Below, piece by piece: positions 8,332 through 15,224 of a stretch of 64,000 nucleotides of DNA. A model generated the notes under the pieces. The model searched no databases and was not told the origin of the DNA. It saw only the letters and a list, made by a program, of their open reading frames with translations. The translations under genes were made by a program, and so were the position numbers. Each line of letters begins with the position of its first letter. Within the stretch, counting starts at the first letter, position 1. The DNA lies in the IMG/VR virus record IMGVR_UViG_3300025276_004419, positions 62,001 through 126,000 of that record; one strand, given 5' to 3'. This DNA is from a virus.

Positions 8332-8511
8332 ATGCCAAAATTAACAAGAGTAAATTCAGATTTACGTTATTACTCAGTAGAAGTTACTGATGCACAAGTT
8401 GTTGAAGCCCAAAAAGGTGATAAACAATTCGAAGCTTTACTAAAACTAGTAGGGAGCGATATGAAATTAGTTAATTCCGAAAACGGAAGAATTGAATACA
8501 TTATCGAGTAA
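8332..8511 (+). CDS. 59-residue hypothetical protein
   Basis: A short open frame, MPKLTRVNSDLRYYSVE to GRIEYIIE, lies between the YubB-like gene and a strong terminator. It has a mixed beta/alpha pattern and balanced charge, and the upstream 35 bases are A/T rich as at other starts here. No family is recognised. Confidence 0.55.
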   Translation: MPKLTRVNSDLRYYSVEVTDAQVVEAQKGDKQFEALLKLVGSDMKLVNSENGRIEYIIE

Positions 8512-8537
8512 TAAAAACTACACATTAGATATTAAGA

Positions 8538-8570
8538 TTGGGGGCTCTAAGCCCCCAACTAATATTTTTA
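8538..8570 (+). terminator. intrinsic terminator
   Basis: TTGGGGGC (8538-8545), a five-base loop and GCCCCCAA (8551-8558) form a perfect eight-pair GC-rich stem, followed by ACTAATATTTTTA with a T-run. It ends the thyX/dpdA operon before the queC gene. Confidence 0.8.
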
Positions 8571-8575
8571 AATAT

Positions 8576-8607
8576 AGCGTAAGCCTATACGCTTAAAATA
8601 CCTGGCA
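8576..8607 (+). promoter_or_regulatory. leader hairpin before queC, possible pseudoknot
   Basis: AGCGTA (8576-8581) pairs with TACGCT (8588-8593) around the loop AGCCTA, and the loop GCC can pair with GGC in the A-rich tail CCTGGCAAAAATAA. A small hairpin with an A-rich tail that pairs back resembles the general plan of preQ1-I riboswitches, but the conserved preQ1 core bases are not matched. A regulatory role is speculative. Confidence 0.3.
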
Positions 8608-8627
8608 AAAATAAAAAGTTATATAAG

Positions 8628-9434
8628 ATGGCAAAACATTGCGTTGTTAGTCTAAGTGGAGGGATGGACTCCTCAACATTATTACTCCGTGCCTTAAAGG
8701 AGTATGATTCAGTTACAGCTATGAGTTTTGATTATGGCCAAAAACACGTAGTAGAGCTAGAAAGGGCACAATCACTAGTTGATTATCTAGCAGAAAATGG
8801 GCATAAAGTAAACTATAAACAAATTAAACTAGACGGTTTAGCAAGCCTATTAGATTCAGCGTTAGTTGAAGGTGGTGAAGAGGTTCCAGAAGGGCATTAT
8901 GCTGATGATAACATGAAAGCAACAGTTGTTCCTAACAGAAACAAAATATTTGCTTCAATAGTTCAAGCAGTTGCTTTATCTGTTGCTAATAAAACAGAAG
9001 AAACTTGTAATATCGCTTTAGGTATTCATGCTGGAGATCATAGTATTTATCCGGATTGTAGACAAGAATTTAGAGATGCTGATGATGCTGCTTTTAGAGA
9101 AGGTAATTGGGACGCAGAACGTGTAGGTTATTTTACACCTTATCTTCTTGGAGATAAATACGATATTCTTTTGGATGGCGTAGGGTTATGCAAGGACTTA
9201 GGTATCGCGTTTAACGACGTATATGCGCGTACTAACACGTCATATAAGCCGATATTTGATGAAACTACATTCGAATGGTATAGTGATTATAAATCAGCTA
9301 GTTCAGTAGAGCGTGTAGAAGCATTCCTAAAACTAGGAGTAGCAGACCCAGTTTCGTATGCTGATGAAACAGGACCTGTAACATGGGAGCATGTAGTAAA
9401 AGAAGTAACTAAAGTATTAGCAGATCATGAGTGA
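8628..9434 (+). CDS. queC: 7-cyano-7-deazaguanine synthase (QueC), variant C-terminus
   Basis: The 268-residue protein has the ATP pyrophosphatase loop SLSGGMDSSTLL (residues 8-19), the segment VVPNRN (100-105) and GIHAGDHSIYPDCR (132-145), all classic QueC signatures. QueC converts 7-carboxy-7-deazaguanine to preQ0 with ATP and ammonia. The C-terminal zinc site is unusual: where the family has TxxCY and CGxCxxC, this protein reads TNTSYKP (202-208) and WYSDYKSASS (217-226), so all four zinc cysteines are replaced. The gene follows a terminator and a leader hairpin and overlaps the thioredoxin gene downstream. Confidence 0.9.
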   Translation: MAKHCVVSLSGGMDSSTLLLRALKEYDSVTAMSFDYGQKHVVELERAQSLVDYLAENGHKVNYKQIKLDGLASLLDSALVEGGEEVPEGHYADDNMKATVVPNRNKIFASIVQAVALSVANKTEETCNIALGIHAGDHSIYPDCRQEFRDADDAAFREGNWDAERVGYFTPYLLGDKYDILLDGVGLCKDLGIAFNDVYARTNTSYKPIFDETTFEWYSDYKSASSVERVEAFLKLGVADPVSYADETGPVTWEHVVKEVTKVLADHE

Positions 9435-9744
9435 TAGAGAAATAATGGATTCTAAATTCATGAGTTTAAAAACAAAGAAAATGAAATATTTAAAATTCGA
9501 AGCAGATTGGTGTGGTGCATGTAAAATGTTAAAACCAGTCTTACGTAGAGTAGCAGAAGCAGGAGTCCCAATAGAAGTAATAAACGCTGAACATTCAGCT
9601 GAACTAGTAACACAATATAATGTTAAAAATCTACCAACAGTTATTTTAGTAGATAACTCAGGTAAAGAATTTTATCGTTTTACTGGAACTAAAGCTAAAA
9701 CCGAAGATTATTTAAACACTTATCAACAATTCACAAATGGGTAA
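9427..9744 (+). CDS. thioredoxin
   Basis: The 105-residue protein has the active site ADWCGACKM (Cys29 and Cys32 region), the cis-proline LPTVILVD and the usual beta-alpha order. It would donate electrons for ribonucleotide reductase or other phage enzymes in the cytoplasm; there is no signal peptide. The ATG at 9427 overlaps the queC stop; a second in-frame ATG at 9481 (MKYLKFEADW) would give a more standard N-terminus and may be the true start. It sits between queC and queD in the same operon. Confidence 0.85.
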   Translation: MSDREIMDSKFMSLKTKKMKYLKFEADWCGACKMLKPVLRRVAEAGVPIEVINAEHSAELVTQYNVKNLPTVILVDNSGKEFYRFTGTKAKTEDYLNTYQQFTNG

Positions 9745-10207
9745 ATTTCAATCAAGTAAAGTATTTGATGGTTTTTCAACTGTATTCCGTCAACACAATG
9801 CAAAAACAACTCACTGTAGCTTTTTACATGGTTATGGAATTTCATTCAAAATTTACTTTGAAGGTGAATTAGATGACAGAAATTGGGTTTGGGATTTTGG
9901 TGGTATGAAACGAGCTAAAACCCTAATTGATGGTATGCAACCTAAAGAATGGATGGATTATATGTTCGACCATACTTTAATAGTAGCCGAAGACGATCCT
10001 GCTCTACCTTCATTTAGAAAACTAGATTATGATGGGTTAGTCCAACTTAGAGTTATCCCAGCTACGGGTGCTGAAAAGTTTGCAGAATATATTTTTGGTA
10101 AAATTGATAATTTTGTTCATAGTGAAACTGATGGTAGAGTAAAAATCTCTAAAGTTAAATTTATGGAACATGGAAAAAATGCAGCATATTATGTCTCAAG
10201 TTATTAA
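9737..10207 (+). CDS. queD: 6-carboxytetrahydropterin synthase-like (QueD)
   Basis: The 156-residue protein belongs to the PTPS/QueD family: catalytic Cys27 in HCSFLHGYG, VWDFGGMKRA (51-60) in place of the DFxxLK segment, MFDHTLI (76-82) for LDHxxLN, and a late Glu in KFMEHG. It would turn dihydroneopterin triphosphate into 6-carboxytetrahydropterin. The zinc motif HGH is HGY here and the first family His position is also not His, so the metal site departs from the bacterial enzyme. It overlaps the thioredoxin gene upstream and queE downstream. Confidence 0.85.
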   Translation: MGKFQSSKVFDGFSTVFRQHNAKTTHCSFLHGYGISFKIYFEGELDDRNWVWDFGGMKRAKTLIDGMQPKEWMDYMFDHTLIVAEDDPALPSFRKLDYDGLVQLRVIPATGAEKFAEYIFGKIDNFVHSETDGRVKISKVKFMEHGKNAAYYVSSY

Positions 10208-11006
10208 TCCCAAATTATGGGACAAAACGGCCCCTTTAGGTCGTATTACAGATTATGATAAAATACTTCCTATTCTTGAAGTCTATAGATGTGTTCAATC
10301 TGAAGGATCTAGATTCGGTAGGCCTACAATTGCTGTTCGTACTACTGGTTGCACTCATCGTTGCTACTTTGGTGAAGGTGGTTGGTGCGATAGTTGGTAT
10401 ACTTCAGTACACCCTGAAAAAGGCACATTCACGTTTAATGATATTATTAAAATCTATGATGAGAACCCTCACGTCAAAGAAATGATGCTTACAGGTGGTT
10501 CTCCAACTATGCATCCAGCATTAGTAAACGAACTAACCCATTTTGCAAATGAAAGAGGTATCCTCATTACTATCGAGACTGAAGGAAGTCATTTCCTTGA
10601 AACCGATTACCCGATTGGTCTCCTTTCTATCTCACCTAAGTTTAGCAATAGCGTCCCTGTTGTTGGTGCCCTTACTCCCAATGGGTCAGTTACGGATGAA
10701 AAGATGGTTAAAACGCACAATCGTCTTCGCCTTAACTCTGAAGCCATTAGAAAGAGTATTAGTTATCATAATGACTATCACTATAAGCCTGTGTGGGATG
10801 GTACTGATGAAGGACTCGCTGAGATCGAAGCTTACAGACAAGAGCTCGATATCCCTAAAGACAAAACCTTTATCATGCCCGCAGGAGATACAAGAGAAAC
10901 ATTGATTAAAATGTACCCACTAGTATTTGATATGTGTGCTGAAAAAGGGTATAACATGACTGGGCGAGACCACATAATCGCTTTTGATACCCAAAGAGGC
11001 GTATAA
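10191..11006 (+). CDS. queE: 7-carboxy-7-deazaguanine synthase (QueE), radical SAM
   Basis: I start at the ATG at 10191 (MSQVINPKLW), 17 bases inside queD, because the QueE-like sequence begins there; an ATG at 10170 would add seven unlikely residues. The 271-residue protein has SEGSRFGRPTIAVRTTGC and a cluster motif Cys54-x3-Cys58-x7-Cys66 (GCTHRCYFGEGGWCDS), then LTGGSPTMHP for the SAM-binding GGE-like segment. QueE usually has CxxxCxxC, so seven residues rather than two separate the last cysteines. It makes 7-carboxy-7-deazaguanine from the QueD product. Confidence 0.88.
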   Translation: MSQVINPKLWDKTAPLGRITDYDKILPILEVYRCVQSEGSRFGRPTIAVRTTGCTHRCYFGEGGWCDSWYTSVHPEKGTFTFNDIIKIYDENPHVKEMMLTGGSPTMHPALVNELTHFANERGILITIETEGSHFLETDYPIGLLSISPKFSNSVPVVGALTPNGSVTDEKMVKTHNRLRLNSEAIRKSISYHNDYHYKPVWDGTDEGLAEIEAYRQELDIPKDKTFIMPAGDTRETLIKMYPLVFDMCAEKGYNMTGRDHIIAFDTQRGV

Positions 11007-11170
11007 TGGCTAAAAGACAACCTAAATTAACTACAATTTGTCAGGATTGCCTTAACAGCATTCCTGACAAAACCATTCTAAAATACTCTATACCAGAATC
11101 AAATGCTGGTCCTGCGTATACTATAATGTTATGTAAAAATTGCCTTGAAAAACGTGAAAAACGTATGTAA
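11006..11170 (+). CDS. 54-residue zinc-ribbon-like protein
   Basis: An open frame starts at ATG 11006, overlapping the queE stop (TAATG), and ends at TAA 11168-11170. The product has two CxxC pairs, ICQDCLNS and LCKNCLEK, about 30 residues apart, which together could bind one zinc ion. The rest is basic (MAKRQPKLTT start, EKREKRM end). Nucleic-acid or protein binding is likely; no family is recognised. Confidence 0.65.
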   Translation: MAKRQPKLTTICQDCLNSIPDKTILKYSIPESNAGPAYTIMLCKNCLEKREKRM

Positions 11171-11252
11171 ATTTTGTGGTAAAACCATACCACCACTCGC
11201 TCAAACTACAGTTATATGTTATGGGTGTTTAACTAAAAAAGATAAAAAATAA
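11154..11252 (+). CDS. 32-residue zinc-ribbon peptide with GTG start
   Basis: A GTG-initiated frame at 11154 overlaps the end of the previous small gene and its TAA (11250-11252) overlaps the ATG of the nuclease gene. The product has VCKFCGKT and ICYGCLTK, again two CxxC pairs, 15-16 residues apart. The overlap with genes at both ends and the intact metal motif support it, but there is no ATG, so confidence is moderate. Confidence 0.45.
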   Translation: MKNVCKFCGKTIPPLAQTTVICYGCLTKKDKK

Positions 11253-11602
11253 TGTATACTTACTACGCCACATTAGACAGAGTAGTTGATGGTGATACCA
11301 TTGATGCTATAATTGATTTAGGATTCGATACTTTTAAAAAAGTAAGAATTAGAATGATGGGAATGGATGCTTGGGAATCCAGAACTCGAGATAAAGAAGA
11401 AAAAGTTAAAGGTTTAGCAGCTAAAGCTCGTTTGATTGAAATATTGAAAAACAATGAAGATAAATTTATCATAGTATCTCATGGGGTGGGTAAATATGGC
11501 CGTTGTTTAGGTGAAATATATCTTGAAGAAAATAGTGATAGTGTCAATAATCAACTTATTTCTGAAGGTCATGCTAAAGAATATTACGGAGGAAAACGAT
11601 GA
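11252..11602 (+). CDS. thermonuclease (SNase)-like nuclease
   Basis: The 116-residue protein matches the staphylococcal nuclease fold: DRVVDGDTIDAII (residues 8-20) with metal-binding Asp, VRIRMMGMDAWESRTRD with the catalytic Arg and Glu, GKYGRCLGEIYL with the second Arg, and NNQLISEGHAKEY near the end. It has no signal peptide, unlike secreted nucleases, so it may act on host or phage DNA or RNA in the cell. The start overlaps the upstream zinc-ribbon stop and its stop overlaps the next gene. Confidence 0.85.
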   Translation: MYTYYATLDRVVDGDTIDAIIDLGFDTFKKVRIRMMGMDAWESRTRDKEEKVKGLAAKARLIEILKNNEDKFIIVSHGVGKYGRCLGEIYLEENSDSVNNQLISEGHAKEYYGGKR

Positions 11603-12027
11603 AAAATTTAATTTGGATATTTTTATTACTAAGCTTTAATTTAAAAGCTCAGGAATGTTCTCCATTTTATAAAATCCCCTCATACGAACTTTCCCCAAAC
11701 AAATCAGCATCTATTGGTTATGTAGCCTGTATCCATGCTCGAGGAGTTGTAGCAGAAGTAGGATATAAAAATATTTTTATAGGTATATTAGCTATGGGAG
11801 AGAACCATCAAAGTGATACTTATACTTTCTTACAGTATGAATATCAATTAAAAAAAATAAGCTTTTATATAGGTCCCGCTTACAGATTAAATAATTCCTC
11901 TACACTCCTTGTAGGGAGAACAGGTATCGATATAAAGTTATATAAAAGAATATGGATAACTGCTAGTATTTTACAAGTAAATCCTAAATTAAATTACCTA
12001 CACTCAGGGTTAAAATTAGTCTTATAA
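11599..12027 (+). CDS. secreted beta-rich protein, probably outer membrane
   Basis: This 142-residue protein has a signal peptide (MKNLIWIFLLLSFNL) with cleavage site KA|QE, again with Gln after the cut. The mature part is a series of amphipathic strands (for example ISFYIGPAYRL and IWITASILQVNP), ending in HSGLKLVL, consistent with a small outer-membrane barrel. It lies oddly between nuclease and phosphoribosyltransferase genes, overlapping both by a few bases. Function unknown. Confidence 0.6.
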   Translation: MKNLIWIFLLLSFNLKAQECSPFYKIPSYELSPNKSASIGYVACIHARGVVAEVGYKNIFIGILAMGENHQSDTYTFLQYEYQLKKISFYIGPAYRLNNSSTLLVGRTGIDIKLYKRIWITASILQVNPKLNYLHSGLKLVL

Positions 12028-12530
12028 TGAAAGAATTAATTACAGCAGACGAAATTCAATTTCAAACAAAAATTATTGGTAAACAAATAGCAGATGGCCA
12101 TAGAGGTGATAAAACACCTGTAGTAATGGTAGGTTTGTTAAATGGATGCTTTGCGTTTTACAGCGATTTAGTTCGTTCGATGCCACTTGACGTGGAATGT
12201 GATTTTATGCGCGTTAAATCGTATGTAAATCGCAAACAAGGCGATATACAAATCACTAAAGATTTAGAGACACGTATTAAAGGCAAGCATGTTTACATTG
12301 TAGACGATATCTATGATACTGGTAATACTATGAAAGCCGTAATAGAATACTTAGAAGTAAAACACCCAGCCTCTATCTCCATTGTAGCTTTAATTACAAG
12401 GGAAACTTCCCCTACACCAAAACAAGAACTTTATAAAGCCTTTACTATAGGTGATGAATGGTTAGTCGGTTACGGAATGGATGATGAAAAAGGTTATCAA
12501 AGAAACCTTGATTCAATTTGGGCTTTGTAA
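12027..12530 (+). CDS. hypoxanthine phosphoribosyltransferase-like
   Basis: The 167-residue protein has the type I phosphoribosyltransferase PRPP loop HVYIVDDIYDTGNT and the early MVGLLNGCFAFYSDLVRS flap region seen in hypoxanthine-guanine phosphoribosyltransferases, plus a late WLVGYGMDDEKGYQRN like the HGPRT C-terminus (LVGYGxDxxxxyRN). It would salvage hypoxanthine or guanine with PRPP. In this operon it could also balance purines drawn off for deazaguanine synthesis from GTP; that is inference. Length is usual. Confidence 0.85.
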   Translation: MKELITADEIQFQTKIIGKQIADGHRGDKTPVVMVGLLNGCFAFYSDLVRSMPLDVECDFMRVKSYVNRKQGDIQITKDLETRIKGKHVYIVDDIYDTGNTMKAVIEYLEVKHPASISIVALITRETSPTPKQELYKAFTIGDEWLVGYGMDDEKGYQRNLDSIWAL

Positions 12531-12550
12531 ATAGGTTTCGTATATTCAAT
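12519..12550 (+). promoter_or_regulatory. promoter P2 before folE
   Basis: TTG (12519-12521), 20 nt, then TATATT (12542-12547), with TTTCG before the box. It lies at the end of the phosphoribosyltransferase gene and reads into folE through AATAAAGAGTTATAAATG. Confidence 0.7.
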
Positions 12551-12567
12551 CAAATAAAGAGTTATAA

Positions 12568-13263
12568 ATGGAAAATAAGCGTAGAAAAATCCACGAACAA
12601 TTAGAAGTGGTAAAAGAAGGTTTTGCTAATGGAGTAGCACCTGGTTTCCCCCTTAATGCGGATGAAAAACAAGAAATGATTGATAGAGCAACTATTGCCT
12701 ATGGTGATTTCCTTACAGCATTAAAATGTGATTGGAGAAATGATCCCAATTCAATGGAAACTCCTCGTAGAGTAGCTAAAGCATATGTAAATGATTTATG
12801 GGCAGGACGTTATACAGCAATGTCTCCAATTACATCATTCCCCTCAGATGGTTATGATGGTATAATCATTGAAAGAAATATCCCATTAACTTCAATGTGT
12901 TCACATCACCATCAAACAATAAATGGTGTTGTTCATATTGGATATATAGCAGGTGAAGATGGTCAAGTAATAGGTTTATCTAAACTAAATAGAATAGTAG
13001 AATTATTTGGTCGTAGAGGTGCTATTCAAGAACAACTAACATCAGCTATCCATAATGCTGTAGGAAAAATTACTGAAGGGAACAGAGGAGTAATCGTTAC
13101 GATTGTTGGGACCCACAATTGTGTATCTTGTAGAGGTGTAAAGCACCAAGGAGCAGCAATGGTTACTACTAAAGCATCAGGTGTATTTAGAGAGAACAAC
13201 AATTTATCACGAAAAGAGTTTTTTGATAGTTTAAAAATTAATAACGGAGGACATAATATTTAA
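12568..13263 (+). CDS. folE: GTP cyclohydrolase I
   Basis: The 231-residue protein has the family signatures MCSHHHQTINGVVHIGY (zinc ligands Cys111 and His114), GLSKLNRIVELFGRR (137-150), IQEQLT, and GTHNCVSCRGVKHQGA with Cys185 as the third zinc ligand. It converts GTP to dihydroneopterin triphosphate, the substrate of QueD, and so is the first step of the 7-deazaguanine pathway. It has its own promoter (P2) directly upstream, which separates it from queC-queD-queE in control. The usual CEHH motif is CSHH here. Confidence 0.93.
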   Translation: MENKRRKIHEQLEVVKEGFANGVAPGFPLNADEKQEMIDRATIAYGDFLTALKCDWRNDPNSMETPRRVAKAYVNDLWAGRYTAMSPITSFPSDGYDGIIIERNIPLTSMCSHHHQTINGVVHIGYIAGEDGQVIGLSKLNRIVELFGRRGAIQEQLTSAIHNAVGKITEGNRGVIVTIVGTHNCVSCRGVKHQGAAMVTTKASGVFRENNNLSRKEFFDSLKINNGGHNI

Positions 13264-13266
13264 GTT

Positions 13267-14070
13267 ATGGGTATTTATATTTTGATTGGAATATTATATA
13301 TTCTTTTATTTGGAGCTTTTTACATTGGGTTTAAAGAATTTAACTCTTTTAAAGAAGATTATTATAAAGATAAAAACTTTAGTTTTACTAAATTTCAAAA
13401 TTTAGAAGATTTTTATAATAAAACAGAATCTCAAACTCAAAATATTTCTAAATTAGTAGAGTCTTATAAAGAAGATATTTCTAAAGTTGTAATAGAATAT
13501 GAAAAACTAAAAATTTCATATGAAAGTTATATAAAAGATAACCAAAAACAAGTAGAGGCTATAAAAGAAGTTTATAAGAAAGATAATGTAATGGAGACAT
13601 ATCAACATTTATTAAAACTTATGGACGAATTCCAAACCCAACAAACTCAACTTGAATCATATTTATCTGATAAGGAGAAAATTCCAAGAATCATAGAAGA
13701 ATATGAAGATTTAAAACTTTCATATGAAGACTATATTAAAGATAACAAAAATCAATTAGAAGATATTAAAAAAGTTTACAAAGATGATAAAGTAATGGAG
13801 AATTTTCACCATATGCTAGATCTTATGGATAAATTCAAAAAAGACCAAGATTCAATGAAGTCTTATCTATCAGATAGTGTTTATAAATTAGAAAAATATC
13901 CTGAAAAGAAACATCTTGAATTAAAGCGAATCCTTAATGTTAATAATTCAAAACTTAAAGAAATAGAAAATATTTTACCTAAGATTCAAGGAGAGATTTT
14001 AAAATATCAAAATTATTTTACTAGAGAACTTTCTTCAATAAAAAATGCATATAATAATAGAATTAAATAA
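13267..14070 (+). CDS. membrane-anchored coiled-coil protein with internal duplication
   Basis: The 267-residue protein has one N-terminal span (GIYILIGILYILLFGAFYI) followed by a long Lys/Glu-rich coiled coil. Two blocks of about 59 residues repeat each other: one starts EYEKLKISYESYIKDN (near residue 78), the other EYEDLKLSYEDYIKDN (near residue 142), both ending in SYLSD. This is an internal tandem duplication. No enzyme motif is present. It follows folE by three bases and may be co-transcribed from P2. Confidence 0.65.
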   Translation: MGIYILIGILYILLFGAFYIGFKEFNSFKEDYYKDKNFSFTKFQNLEDFYNKTESQTQNISKLVESYKEDISKVVIEYEKLKISYESYIKDNQKQVEAIKEVYKKDNVMETYQHLLKLMDEFQTQQTQLESYLSDKEKIPRIIEEYEDLKLSYEDYIKDNKNQLEDIKKVYKDDKVMENFHHMLDLMDKFKKDQDSMKSYLSDSVYKLEKYPEKKHLELKRILNVNNSKLKEIENILPKIQGEILKYQNYFTRELSSIKNAYNNRIK

Positions 14071-14079
14071 TATTTATAA
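14069..14079 (+). promoter_or_regulatory. AATATTTATAA motif before vWA gene
   Basis: The motif overlaps the stop of the coiled-coil gene and ends 13 bases before the vWA ATG. It is identical to the copies at 2124 and 47021. A late-promoter role is inferred. Confidence 0.35.
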
Positions 14080-14091
14080 TAAAATAAAACC

Positions 14092-15144
14092 ATGATTATT
14101 GATATTTTTAATGAGATCCCTTGGCAATCTTTTCAAAATTTAGAGTTTATAAAAAAACTCCCTTTAAATGAACAAAAGGAAAAATATGATAAATATATTT
14201 CCGAACTTTCATTAGCTAAAGATTTTCAACTACAATACCAAGTAAAAGGTCCTAGAACTGGAGAAAATCCCCTGGCTTGTACTTCAGGGATGGATGTTAT
14301 CTTTTGTATTGATTATTCGGGTAGTATGGGTACTGCTATTAATAATATCAAAATCTCTATAGCAAGCATTGTTGCAACTATTAAAAGTGAATCACTTGGA
14401 GATTATAGATTAGGTTTAGTAATATTTGATGAATATAGATTTAATCCCCGAGGTACTGACCCAGGTACTCCTCAAGACATTAATTATGCAGAAGACCCTT
14501 TAGTCCCTGTATTTACATCAGGTACATCTGCAGGAAATTACGGTGGAGATTTAGGTGCCGGTCCAAACATTTGGAATAGCCTACCGGCAGCTCAAAAAGT
14601 AGTTACTACAAGATCAACCAATCCATCAGTACCCCTAACAGGTGTGTTCCAAGTACTAACTGCAATGGAGGTAATGTCTGATACTAATGAAACCTCATTT
14701 ACAACCCAATTAAATCTCCTTAACACTACAAATTTTCCAATAGGAGGGGGAGGCCTTGCTCAACGTCCTGAACCTGGTGATTTAGCAATTCAAGAAATTA
14801 TTGATAATAACTTTGCAGGTACTTTTAGAAACAATGTAGCTAAGGTAATTATCACTATTTCAGATAACTACCCCGGGGGGTTTACAGCAAATTACAGCGA
14901 AGTATCAGTATCCCCTAACCCAGTAATTGATAGATTAGAAGCGTTAAAAACCACATCAATTGCTCAAAATATCCAACACTTAGCTATGATTGATTTAGAC
15001 ACTGGCATTCCAGACCCAGACCCTATGCAACCTAATACTGGGTATAGAATATTAACAGATAATACAGATGGTGAATTTGTTAGTAGTTTTACTCCTACTA
15101 ATATTATTACAGCAATAGAAAATCTTTGTGACAATAATGCATAA
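14092..15144 (+). CDS. von Willebrand factor A domain protein, probable virion component
   Basis: The 350-residue protein has a short helical start (PWQSFQNLEFIKKLPLNEQK) followed from about residue 68 by a vWA domain: MDVIFCIDYSGSMGT carries the MIDAS motif DxSxS, and later YRLGLVIFDEY and KVIITISDNYPGG form the usual strands. vWA domains bind ligands through a divalent metal, so this may be an adhesion protein on the virion. Its N-terminus is like that of the structural protein at 4241, which supports a shared attachment site. There is no signal peptide. Confidence 0.78.
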   Translation: MIIDIFNEIPWQSFQNLEFIKKLPLNEQKEKYDKYISELSLAKDFQLQYQVKGPRTGENPLACTSGMDVIFCIDYSGSMGTAINNIKISIASIVATIKSESLGDYRLGLVIFDEYRFNPRGTDPGTPQDINYAEDPLVPVFTSGTSAGNYGGDLGAGPNIWNSLPAAQKVVTTRSTNPSVPLTGVFQVLTAMEVMSDTNETSFTTQLNLLNTTNFPIGGGGLAQRPEPGDLAIQEIIDNNFAGTFRNNVAKVIITISDNYPGGFTANYSEVSVSPNPVIDRLEALKTTSIAQNIQHLAMIDLDTGIPDPDPMQPNTGYRILTDNTDGEFVSSFTPTNIITAIENLCDNNA

Positions 15145-15170
15145 AAAATAAACAAAATTAAATCTTAAAC

Positions 15171-15203
15171 TAGGAGAGCCGAAAGGCTCTCCGTATATTT
15201 ACG
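15171..15203 (+). promoter_or_regulatory. promoter P3
   Basis: TATATT at 15194-15199 follows the same CG and precedes TACG as in other copies. The -33 position reads TAG rather than TTG, so this is a weaker match. It reads into the gene at 15225. Confidence 0.6.
15173..15192 (+). terminator. hairpin filling the P3 spacer
   Basis: GGAGAGCC and GGCTCTCC form an eight-pair stem with a GAAA tetraloop, ending one base before the TATATT region of P3. As at P1, it lies directly downstream of a structural-type gene. Terminator or operator. Confidence 0.6.
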
Positions 15204-15224
15204 TTATATAAAAATGATATAGTT

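Noticed and set aside
8571-8627. Canonical preQ1 class I riboswitch
   Set aside because: The conserved core and tail bases of that class are not present; only the general hairpin plus A-rich tail is similar, so it is reported only as a weak finding.
10255-10905. Plus-strand frames inside queE
   Set aside because: They lie in another frame within a gene with a clear radical SAM signature, and have no independent support.
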